Shown one piece after another: positions 11,701 to 22,534 of a stretch of DNA of 64,000 nt. A program made the translations under genes and the position numbers. This stretch comes from Gerris lacustris. Lineage: Eukaryota > Arthropoda > Insecta > Hemiptera > Gerridae. Numbering within the stretch: position 1 is the first letter of the stretch; each line of letters opens with the position of its first letter. The stretch spans positions 12,135,430 to 12,199,429 of the forward strand of contig OX578276.1 in NCBI GenBank assembly GCA_951217055.1, in the 5' to 3' direction. The notes below the pieces were generated by a model that saw nothing but the letters and a program-made list of their open reading frames with translations, was not told the DNA's origin and searched no databases.

Positions 11701-12463
11701 AAGATTTATTAGTAGACGTGGTTTATGCCATACTGTGTTTTGTGATAACGCTAAAAATTTTGTTGGTGCAAACAGGTACCTAACCGACCTCTATAAGTTT
11801 GTAAGTAATAAACATGTCCAAAATTCTATCCTTAAACAATTTGAAAATGAACAAATTAAGTTTAGGTTCATTCCTGCACGATCTCCGAGTTTTGGTGGGC
11901 TCTATGAGAGTGCGGTTAAGTCTATGAAGCATTATTTGCGTCGTGCAATGAATCAATGTATGTTTAATTTCGAAGAAATGAATACACTAATAGTACAAGT
12001 CGAGGCATGTTTAAATTCACGCCCTCTGTCTCCATTATCCTCAAGTCCGAGTGATCTTCAACCATTGACACCAGCTCACTTCTTAACAGGACAAGCATTA
12101 TTCATCCTACCTGACTATGAAGACAACAATTCAAAATTACCCTTGATAACTAGATGGAGACGTGTGCAATATGTACATAACCAGTTCTGGAAGCGTTGGT
12201 CTTCAGAATGTTTAAACAATTACCAGCAACGGGTAAAGTGGAGAATACCTGGAGAGCATCCCCAACCTGGTGATTTAGTTCTGCTTAAGGAAGACAACCT
12301 GCCACCGACGCGATGGTCCTTAGCTAGAATTATCGAACTTCATCCCGGAAGAGACGGCATCCCTCGTGTGGCCACCGTCAAGACGTCTAGTGGACTCACG
12401 AAAAGAGTAATAAACCGTTTGTGTCCACTACCTTTCGACCAGTCAAGAAGTCACCAGACCTAA
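8749..12463 (+). pseudogene. pol of BEL/Pao element B (RT, RNase H, integrase, DUF5641)
   Basis: Two overlapping frames (8749-9939 and 9902-12463) make up one pol with a single shift near 9905-9935. The first holds the rest of the protease (DILLGAEVSYD) and reverse transcriptase with TADAEKMYRQF and the catalytic TYVDDILTG. The second holds the RT end, RNase H (IHAFCDASELAFGAC, FWSDSTIVLHW), integrase with an H/C finger (HFHYLYFHPG...CILC) and the acidic triad in GIDFAGPI, FCDNAKNFVG and GGLYESAVKSM, then the DUF5641 tail (TRWRRVQYVHNQFWKRW). Length and order are those of a full BEL pol. TAA-terminated just before a GGCGGCGGAA purine tract and the TGTTAGG repeat. Confidence 0.92.
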
Positions 12464-12644
12464 CCTTTTATGCTTATGTTATACTTAATTTTCCTTTTGT
12501 TGTTATGTCTAACTTCAATTTTTCAAACTTTTTTTTTACTTTCTCAATTTTTCTTAAAAAATTAATTTTGTGTTATTTTAATTTTCTTTTATAACCTTTG
12601 AATTTATGTACCTTTTTTTTTGTTGTTGCCAACAGGCGGCGGAA

Positions 12645-14512
12645 TGTTAGGAAGTGGTAGTAGCTGGTGCTCCCGTGAATCCTAGTTAGAGTAGTGGGGG
12701 ACTTTGTCTCCCCCTCTCTTTACCTTACCTCTAGTATCCCACCCTTCCTTGTTTCTAGTTCAGTCTTACTTCAGAGTCTTAACTACATTCATGCACACAC
12801 TACTTCCATTCTTTACAGTCCGCTTCCTATATTTTTTTTATTATACCATTTCTTTTACAATCTCAATCTCTATCCAAATGTGTTTTTACTTATTCAATCC
12901 ACATCCATCCACATTCGATATCTGTACACTTATTGCTTTGTAATAATAATGCCTTCAGACCAAGGATTATTAAATACTAAAACAGTACCCTATCAACAGA
13001 TTTCAAGTTACAAGTCTGATATTAAATGTAGTATCTAAATAACTTGGTTACAAAGCTATTACTTACAATAAGTTAGAAATCACTAGTTAATCCTAACACA
13101 AGACAGAGAGACATACACTAAGTTCGGATAGATACTAAGCACTAACTTGCGGCTTGATCTAATCACAACTCTGGTATGTTCTATCATAGTTAAAGAGTTA
13201 AGCATTCGATATCTGTACACTTATTGCTTTGTAATAATAATGCCTTCAGACCAAGGATTATTAAATACTAAAACAGCCCTATCAACAGATTTCAAGTTAC
13301 AAGTCTGATATTAAATGTAGTATCTAAATAACTTGGTTACAAAGCTATTACTTACAATAAGTTAGAAATCACTAGTTAATCCTAACACAAGACAGAGAGA
13401 CATACACTAAGTTCGGATAGATACTAAGCACTAACTTGCGGCTTGATCTAATCACAACTCTGGTATGTTCTATCATAGTTAAAGAGTTAAGCATTCTGTT
13501 AGGAAGTGGTAGTAGCTGGTGCTCCCGTGAATCCTAGTTAGAGTAGTGGGGGACTTTGTCTCCCCCTCTCTTTACCTTACCTCTAGTATCCCACCCTTCC
13601 TTGTTTCTAGTTCAGTCTTACTTCAGAGTCTTAACTACATTCATGCACACACTACTTCCATTCTTTACAGTCCGCTTCCTATATTTTTTTTATTATACCA
13701 TTTCTTTTACAATCTCAATCTCTATCCAAATGTGTTTTTACTTATTCAATCCACATCCATCCACATTCGATATCTGTACACTTATTGCTTTGTAATAATA
13801 ATGCCTTCAGACCAAGGATTATTAAATACTAAAACAGCCCTATCAACAGATTTCAAGTTACAAGTCCGATATTAAATGTAGTATCTAAATAACTTGGTTA
13901 CAAAGCTATTACTTACAATAAGTTAGAAATCACTAGTTAATCCTAACACAAGACAGAGAGGCGTACACTAAGTTCGGTTTGATACAAAAGCGCTAACTAG
14001 GCTTTATCTCAACACGACTTTGGTACGTTCTATCGTTAGTTAAGCATTCGATATCTGTACACTAATTGTGTTGTAATAATAAAGCCTTGAGACCAAGGGT
14101 TATTAAACACTAAAACAGCCTTATCAACAGATTTCAAGTTACAAGTCCGTTAATAAATGTAGGATCTATATAACTTAGTTACAAAACAATTAAAACAGTC
14201 CTATAAACATATTCTTCATTACAAGTCCGATATTTAAATGTAGTACCTAAATAACTTGGTTTAAAGCCATCACAAAAAGTCAGAAATCACTAGATTAATC
14301 ATAACTTAAGATAGGGACGTACACTAAATTCGGATAGATATAATTAAAATAAAATAAAAAAGCGCTAACTAGGCTTTATCTAAACACGACTTTTGTACGT
14401 TCTATCATGGTTAGTTAAGCATTCGATAACTATGAAGTTATTAATTGTAATAATGACCTCAAACCAGGTATTTTTTTAATACTAAGTCAGTCCTATAAAC
14501 AAATTTTAAGTT
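12645..14512 (+). repeat. tandem LTR-like and ~290-bp satellite array after BEL element B
   Basis: TGTTAGGAAGTGGTAG begins right after GGCGGCGGAA, as BEL 3' LTRs do, at 12,645 and again at 13,497, so an 852-bp unit is tandemly duplicated. Each unit is about 270 bp of LTR-like sequence followed by monomers that start ATTCGATATCTGTACAC at 12,913, 13,204, 13,765, 14,046 and 14,421 (spacing about 291, then 281 and 375). The first monomers are nearly identical; those after 14,046 are diverged and the last is cut by the palindrome at 14,513. Open frames here (MGDFVSPSLY..., twice) are copies of the repeat and not genes. Confidence 0.8.
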
Positions 14513-15097
14513 ATAGTCCCCAGGCCACCATAAGAAGTGAGTCGCTGATTGATAAAGTTTTCTTACCTTATGGAATCGCTTATTTATGCCGTGTCCACCG
14601 ATGAATTGGGTATATGGCAACTGGGCGCTGGGCCATTTCTTTTTTTTGACATGCCAAACATGCCCTTCTGCGGGAACATGGAAAAGAGATAGATAAAGTT
14701 TTGATTTTCACAGGATCGTTTAATTAAATTATTTAAAAAACAGTGGTACACGTGGCCACCGATACGAGTGGGCCGTTAACTTTTCAACGTCCCCCCAGAG
14801 CGACATGTTTCGGGCGGTGGACACCCCAAACGGCCCACTCGTATCGTGGGCCACCTGTACCACTGTTTTTTAAATAGTTTAATTAAACGATCCTGTGAAA
14901 ATCAAAACTTTATCTATTTCTTTTCAATGTTCCCGCAGAAGGCGTTCCGATTTGGCATGTCAAAAAAAAAGAAATGGCCAAGCGCCCAGTTGCCATATAC
15001 CCAATTCATCAGTGGACACGGCATAAATAAGCGATTCCATAAGGTAAGAAAACTTTATCAATCAGCGACTCACTTCTTATGGTGGCCTGGGGACTAT
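14513..15097. mobile_element. 585-bp palindromic (foldback) element, GTCC ends
   Basis: The left arm starts ATAGTCCCCAGGCCACCAT and the right arm ends with its complement; the arms of about 280 bp pair almost throughout around a centre near 14,805. TA at both edges fits a TA target duplication with GTCC...GGAC ends, as in Tc1/mariner-like non-autonomous elements, but this is inference. It interrupts the last satellite monomer. The frame at 14,846-15,154 is part of the palindrome and not a gene. Confidence 0.75.
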
Positions 15098-16284
15098 TAC
15101 GAAGATCTTGCGATATATTACATTAAAAATAAGTTCTACCAAAATATTACTTAACTTTGATAACAGCAAAACACTTTATTTAAGTCGATTGTCCTATTTA
15201 GATAATAGATATACATATGTATTAAGAAATTTACTTACTTTTTTGAAGTTTATATAGTTGAAGTGAAAATAAATAACTTGTTATTGTTAGTTGTTTGCAC
15301 TTAAACTGTTTCAAGTGGGAAACGAAACGAAAACAAAAGACAAATATAACTATAAAACAAACGGTGTTCAGGAAAACCAACATTCTTATAGAAATAAAAG
15401 AAGAATAAAAACTAAAAGAAGATCTTTGAATCCCTCTAATTTATGTTATCCTATGGATGTCCCCAGGATGTTTGAAAAGCACATCCAGGTGTTATCAACA
15501 ATTGGATATCCCAGGGATAAATATTTGTTGGATATCTTTTTAAGGGTATCCTGGGGATGTGTCTGAGATAATAAGGGAAGAACCATCCAAGCCGAATATC
15601 CTACAGACATCCTTCAAAATGGATTGGATGGTTTTTGGATAAACTGACATCCAGAGGACGTATTTTGGACATTGTTTGCTACTTGGGTCGTTTTCGACAT
15701 TTTTATTTTTTACACTTTAAAAAGTCTTTCTTAAGGGTTCGTTAACACTGACGCCATGTATTATTATTAAATAAAGTACAAATACAACTTTTTAAAGAGT
15801 TTTATATTAACACAATCCGTATACATACGTGAGGACAAGTCTGGTCGAAGTACCATACAACAAAGATAACAGTGTAGGCAGGTTATATCAAATATTCTAA
15901 AAATAGACTCATAACACATGGACTGTAGAATTTTGTTTCACAATTATATATTTTAATAGTTACACAATACAATTATTAATATATAGGTACGGTAGAAAGT
16001 GAGTGTTGGAACTGTCGCTAATACTTGTTCATTCCCTAGATGGCAGCACCCCTCAGGGCTCTGTATTTTTTATTCTCAAAGTGGCCACTAGGGGCGTTTT
16101 GCTCATCTCTCTGTGTTTTTTATTCAACCAGTATGTTTGTAACCTTCATATAACTAGTCTCAGTCTCAATCTCTCATCTCATATTTCATGTTCAAGTTCA
16201 TTTGATGTAAAGTGTTGTTTATTATTAACATTAAATAATCATTAAGATGAAGATAGCACAACAATAATAAATTGTGTTCATAAA
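15098..16284. other. non-coding, with a cluster of GGATATCC-like words
   Basis: No gene recognised. Between about 15,450 and 15,660 the words GGATGTCCCCAGGAT, ATCCAGG, GGATATCCCAGGGAT, GGTATCCTGGGGATGT and GACATCCAGAGGAC recur in both orientations, giving many short imperfect hairpins. The rest is AT-rich. The frames at 15,291 and 16,003 show no family resemblance. Confidence 0.5.
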
Positions 16285-16332
16285 TGTTACCCTGATGATG
16301 TAAATATATTTTACGAAACTAGTTGGTAAACA
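16285..16332 (+). ncRNA. hammerhead-like ribozyme motif 1
   Basis: CTGATGA at 16,292-16,298, a stem II of GTAAA/TTTAC around TATAT, then GAAA C, then TA, G and UU as a possible NUH site. TGTTACC before the core can pair with GGTAAACA after it as stem I, with one bulge. This is the layout of the short hammerheads of Penelope-like elements, which lack a normal stem III. Activity is inferred only. Confidence 0.6.
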
Positions 16333-17570
16333 AGTTTTTTCTTTAGACCGTACCTCACTAACTCCCTCACATTAAATAATCATTTTAAAACCTACAGTCC
16401 ACTTTCTTGTTTTTAATATTCATATCAACACATAAACATTTTGGTCTCTATCGGGCACGGATAATCACCGCCTTTAAAACATAGTTTTTTATTGTTTACG
16501 AACTTTTGCGTAACTTTTTACGAACTTTTCAAGTAACGGCTTAGTGTTGTTTTATAACTTGTGAAAGGATTATCAGTGAAAGGAGGTGCACAACGCATTT
16601 AAATATCATCACACAACACTCAGCACATGGCACACAAAGCATTATTGGTAAGCGCTGTTATTGCATATTTTTGGAAGAAGTGTTGGATACAGTGGAGTAT
16701 AAGACGCGTTATGAGGCAGGTGTTCCACGCTTCAGATTCCCTTACTCTCTCTATCCTACCCATCGATATCTAATAGTAGAGATAGTCGACTCCCCTCTTA
16801 AGAAAGTTTTGACAAGATTAGAGTACAGCAGCGCTGTCACTCGCACCGGGGAAAACGCAGGAACTAATGCCCGCCAAAAAAGCCGGGAATTTTAAATCCA
16901 AACATATAAGATAATTTCTTTCCTCCTTACTTTTCAAAATTGAAATATTCATTTCTTTTTTTATCCACTTCTTAAAAGATACCTATTTAATGTAAATATT
17001 TCAGTGCCTTGAAATATTAATTAGATTACATAATGAACCTGGATAATTAGATAATAATAATTATGAATTCAGCAAATCAAATTTTAAAATAATTGTAATT
17101 TAAAATAAGTGTAAATTTTCCTTTGTTCAAAAATGAGGTTTCATTATCCCATAATATTATGATGTTACGGGTTTCATACATTCTCTCTATATTAAATAGA
17201 AGAACGAACAACTTCTTAAAATAAATCTTATTAACAATATTAGGAAGGGTTGAAATATTTAATATAAACATTATAGAAACAGAATTAAATAAAAAGCCTG
17301 TTTTATTCACATAAAAGGTACAATAAGGTTAAATACAATGTTTTAATACATAGTTAAACAATAAAAAATACCCTTATCATGCAAACTAATGTTAATTTAC
17401 AGAAATTTAAGGTTAGTGAATGTAGTTTAGTGAATATTTGTCTTATTTCTTTTTTTTATATGGAAGGGTTTTTAACAATGAGTTTTATATGTTGTGAGGG
17501 CCGACTGATTACATGTGGAAAAAATTACAGGGTTTGAAGCTCCTCTGCAGTAGGTTCAAACATCCATCTG
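16333..17570. other. non-coding, unannotated
   Basis: No convincing gene, element end or RNA motif was found. Frames at 16,671-16,895 and 17,077-17,310 are short and without recognisable domains. Just before the A-tract that follows, GGTTCAAACATCC resembles a pol III B box, so a decayed tRNA-derived SINE ending in the A-tract is possible but unproven. Confidence 0.4.
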
Positions 17571-18283
<713 letters not shown>

Positions 18284-18865
18284 ATAGTCCAGGAGATAGC
18301 GTAAAAAAAAGTGTCTGACTAACATCAAGCTAGAATTTTGTGTATAAGTAAATGTTTTAGCGCCTTTTAAGAATATCTGGTCGGCTAAGTTTGTCTGCGG
18401 GACATAGCTTGGCGATAGGCATTTGAAAAAAAACTAACAGGTAGAGAGCGGCAATGGCTTGCCCTTTTTGGTAGAAAATGCGATTTTCATGATCCTGAGT
18501 ACTTACTTATTTAGTTAACCAAAAATTAAGTTGATAGTAGTTTGTCACTTAATAGGTGACCTCTATGATTTGGAGTAATTTTAGACTAACTAACCTATTA
18601 AGTGACAAACTATCATTAACTTGATTTTTGGTCTACTAACTAAGTTTGTTCTCAGGATAATGAAAATCACATTATCCATCATAAAGAGCGGGACATGGCC
18701 ACTCTCCACCGGTTTGAATTTTTCAAATGCCTATTTGAAGCTATGTCCCGCAGACGAACTTAGCCGATCACATATTCTTAAAAGGCACCAAAACATTTAC
18801 TTATACACAAAATTCTAGCTTGATGTTAGTCAGACACTTTTTTTGCACGCTATCTCCTGGACTAT
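18284..18865. mobile_element. 582-bp palindromic (foldback) element, GTCC ends
   Basis: Starts ATAGTCCAGGAGATAGCGT and ends with its complement. The arms of about 270-280 bp include AACATCAAGCTAGAATTTTG and GCGGGACATAGCTT in inverted order; the centre, near 18,575, repeats CACTTAATAGGT in inverted form. Size, GTCC...GGAC ends and TA at both borders match the palindrome at 14,513, although the arm sequences differ. No coding capacity. Confidence 0.75.
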
Positions 18866-18970
18866 TAGGATTCACGTGCTTAATGTACTCACCTAATGTG
18901 ACCAAAGTTGATATAGGAGGTTCCAATGTCGGAATAGGATTTGTTGTCATGTAAAAGTGTTTTAGACCTG

Positions 18971-19021
18971 CTTCCATTTCCTTTCTTTTAAATATATTTC
19001 TAATAGGTTATGGGCCCAGGA
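18971..19021 (+). other. copia 5' LTR end and tRNA-iMet primer site
   Basis: TTCCTTTCTTTTAAATATAT and TTCTAATA match the end of the 3' LTR at 22,501-22,531; only this last ~35 bp of the 5' LTR remains. GGTTATGGGCCCAGGA at 19,006-19,021 follows directly and is like the Drosophila copia primer site, which pairs with an internal part of initiator tRNA-Met. Confidence 0.75.
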
Positions 19022-19134
19022 GTGCTCTACAATGTTTTGTCGGTAGTTGTGTTAGTTAAATAAAGTGAATAAGTGGTAGACAGTTCAGTGATAAGTTTGA
19101 TAGAAGATAAAAAGTTTGTCGCGTGGTTATCAGA

Positions 19135-20781
19135 ATGGCACTAGAGCAAAGCCAATATCCGAAGTTGAGTAACACTAATTACTCTTCGTGGAAATTTCGT
19201 CTCATTAGCATCCTGGACGCAAAAAGAGTCTACGAAATTCTTTCTAAAGAATTTGAAACTCTGTCGGGAAATGAAAGAAAGGGTTTTGAGGCTAAAGACG
19301 CGGTCGCAAGGCAAGTTATCGTTGCCTGCCTCACTGACAAACATCTCGAATATGTAAGAAGCGCTAAAACGGCTAAAGAAATGCTGGAGTCTCTAGAAAA
19401 AGTCTTTGAAAGAAAGAGCATTTTGTCTCGGTTGTATGTTCGGCGGAAACTGCTAATGTTAAAATACAAAGATAACACGGACTTACAAGATTATTTTGTG
19501 ACGTTTGATGAACTAATTCGGGAACTGGAATCTACAGGCGCAACAGTAGAAGAAGACGATAAGGTATGCAACTTATTACTTACCATGTCCGTAAAGTATG
19601 AGACAGTGATAACTGTTTTAGAAACTACCAATGAAAAACTTACGCTAGACTTTGTAAAGAGTAAACTGCTCGATGCTGAAATTAAGTTTAATAATAATAG
19701 TAGTGCTACTGCAATAAATTCAGATAAGGTCAACAATACAAAAGCTGATAGCCAGTATTCATTCAGTGCTAGTAACAATACAAATAAATGCTTTGTTTGT
19801 GGAAGTAGCCAACATTTTATGGCCGACTGTCCAAAATATAAGTCCCAACATGCAAGTAGAGGTCAAAGACGAGGGTCTTACTCTAACTACAGAGGTAGAG
19901 GTAGCTACAGAGGGCATAATAGAGCAGCAAATATGGCTGAGCAAGGCTGCGAGAAGAATGAGGAAGAGATATCTTTCATAGCACTTTCTGAACTTGAACT
20001 GAAGGGTGATAAAAACTATGTACATTTTGTGCTCGATTCTGGAGCGACACACAATTTATACGGTATTGGGCAGGAGTATACAGCAGGTTACACACCTCAA
20101 CAGTGTGGTGTTGCAGAAAGACTCAACAGGACGTTGCTAGATAAAGTGAGCACCATGTTTGTGGATACCAATCTGCCAAAACGTTTATGGTCAGAAGAAG
20201 TGTGCTGTGCGGCTTATCAGCTGAACAGGTCACCTACACATACACTTAACGGCCAGGTACCAGCTGAAATTTTTCACGGAAAGTATACTTTAAATAGATT
20301 AAAAATCTTTGGTTCTAAAGTGTGGTATTATAATCTACCTAAATGTAGTAAACTCGAGCCAAGAGGAAAAGAAGCCAGGATGGTAGGTTACTCTGGTGCA
20401 GGCTATCGATTGTGGAACCCCCTGACTAATGAAGTTTTAATCTCTAGAGATGTTACGTTTGATGAAAGTGACTTTAAATTTGAAAACAAGGAAGCTGAAA
20501 ATTATGTACTTGAAGAAGAACCGGTTAAAGACCTCAATGAACCTGAAGAAGATTTTAATACTAATCCAGAAGAGGTGGAAGAGGAAGAAGAATCTGCAAC
20601 GGATCCAACAACCACAACAGTCAATAAAAGACAAATTAAAAAACCTGAATATCTTAAAGATTATGAAGTATATTCAGCATATTGTCTTCTTGCTGATTCA
20701 CAAGATCCTAAATGCTATAAAGAAGCAGTAAGAAACGGAAAAATATGGAAAAAGCTATTCAAACCGAACTGGAAGCTCTAA
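19135..20781 (+). pseudogene. copia gag-protease fused to integrase end by internal deletion
   Basis: From the ATG at 19,135: a copia-type gag (UBN2-like; YPKLSNTNYSSWKFRL), a zinc knuckle CFVCGSSQHFMADC and the protease active site VLDSGATHNLY. The next residues are YTPQQCGVAERLNRTLLDK, the last acidic motif of integrase, so most of protease and the integrase core are missing through a deletion that kept the frame. The integrase tail follows (FGSKVWYYNLPK, MVGYSGAGYRLW), then an acidic linker. A one-base shift near 20,745 ends it. Spacing to the primer site fits a normal copia start. The usual codon for N in QQNGVAER is changed to Cys. Confidence 0.9.
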
Positions 20782-22155
20782 ATAGATTTAATACATGGAC
20801 AGAGACAACTTTACCTCCTAATGAAAAGGCAATTGAAACCAAGTGGGTGTTCAGGAGCCAGGCTTGTTGTAAAAGGATATCAAGAAGAATCACATGCAAG
20901 CTTATATGCGCCAGTGGCAAAAATGCCAACAATTAGAATGTTTCTTAGTCATGCTGTGAACAATGATTTGGAAATTAGGCAGCTAGATGTTCCTAGTGCA
21001 TTTTTAAATGGTAAGTTAAAAACAGATATCTATATTAAATGCCCTGAGGGTGTCAATCTAGAAGAAGATAAGGTATTGAAACTTAATAAAGCATTATACG
21101 GACTTAAGGAAGCTCCACGCCTGTGGAAAGAGTGCTTTGATCAGTTTGCTACTCAAAATGGTTTAGAACGGTCTAAAAATGATGTATGTCTGTATACTGG
21201 TAACAAATTATATCTAATTCTGTGGGTTCATGATATTCTGCTCATGGGCGACCCCAACAAAGTTGAAGATTTTGTAAGGAAACTGAAAACAGCTTTCAAT
21301 GCTAAGGACTTAAAGACCCTAAACTGTTTCTTGGGAACGATAGTGATAAGAGATAAAAATAAAATTCAGTTAAGCCAAAAGAATTTAATTAGAAAAATTG
21401 TTGATCGCTTTAAAATGACAGATGGCAAATCTACTGTCATACCAATGGAAGTTGGATGTCACATTGCTGATAGTGATCCTGTAATAGACACCGTACCCTA
21501 CAGAGAAGTGATAGGAAGCTTGACATATATAGCCACCATATCAAGGCCTGATATATGTTATGCTACTTCCTATTTAGGATGATTCCTAGATAAGCCAACT
21601 CAAGCAGCTTAGAACGCAGCTAAAAGGGTTATCAGGTATATAAAAGGCACTGAGGACATGACTTTTACTGTATCTAAAAATAAATCAGATCTCTGTTTAA
21701 GTGGCTATGCCGATGCTGATTGGGCATCCGATAAGAATAACCGTAAAAGTGTTAGCGGTATGGCTATCTTCTATAAAGGAAATTTAATATCTTGGGGCTC
21801 TAAAAAGCAGCAGACCGTTGCTTTAAGTACTGCTGAGAGTGAATATTATGCAGCCTCTTTATGTGCAACTGAAATTTTATACTTGAAGAAATTAGTTTTA
21901 GAATTTACTGGACAATCTGTAGATGCCTACTTATACATGGACAATCAAAGTGCTATTTGTATGATAAAGAACTATAAAAATTCAAGAAGAGCAAAGCATA
22001 CAGAAATAAACGTTAATTTTATTAGATATATTGTTGCTAAAAATTTAATTAAACCTAATTATGTACCAAGTGAAGAAAATATTTCTGATGTCTTTACTAA
22101 ATCTCTTTGTTCTCTTAAATTTTGTAAATTTAGAAAGCTATTAGGTGTTCAGTAG
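20745..22155 (+). pseudogene. copia reverse transcriptase and RNase H, broken
   Basis: About 20,745-20,870 holds the start of RT in one frame (AIQTELEALNRFNTWT, KAIETKWVFR); a small deletion then moves to the frame of 20,821-21,582 (ARLVVKGYQEE, LDVPSAFLNG, YGLKEAPRLW). The catalytic YVDD is WVHD in this copy, so one essential aspartate is lost. A TGA at about 21,580 and further changes separate it from RNase H at 21,658-22,155 (GYADADWASDKNNRKSVSG, LSTAESEYYA, RAKHTEI). The copy is inactive by several independent lesions. Confidence 0.9.
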
Positions 22156-22357
22156 TCTAAAAATTGTTTGTTTCTTATTTCAACCAGTTTAATGAATATT
22201 TTTCACTTAATTTTTTTTTGTTTATGTTTAAATGAGAGTATTGTTTTTGTTTGTAACTTTATTTTATTGTTAATTGTGAAATTGATGTTGCTATTTCTAG
22301 TTTAAGTTCAATTTAGTTTCTTTTGTTTAAGTAACTTGACTAAAAATAGAAGGGGGG

Positions 22358-22531
22358 TATTAAAATTGTAACTTTTATTAATATAGTTCACCTCTTGACT
22401 AAGAGATGGCAGCACCATCGCTCTCACTCTTGATGTAACCTTTTTAATAAATTAACCTCGCATTCGGTTCTCAACTAAAAGCACGTGCGTTTACTTATTT
22501 CTTTTCCTTTCTTTTAAATATATTTCTAATA
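22358..22531 (+). repeat. copia 3' LTR
   Basis: Begins TATTAAAATT after the purine tract AGAAGGGGGG and ends TTTCTAATA, so the ends form TATTA/TAATA. The last ~35 bp match the truncated 5' copy before the primer site. 174 bp. Confidence 0.75.
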
Positions 22532-22534
22532 GAT

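Noticed and set aside
12694..13875. Two identical open frames starting MGDFVSPSLYLTSS
   Set aside because: They are the same LTR/satellite repeat copied twice; no domain and no constraint visible.
14846..15154. 102-codon frame in the 14.5-kb palindrome
   Set aside because: Lies entirely in the right arm of the inverted repeat, with no family match.
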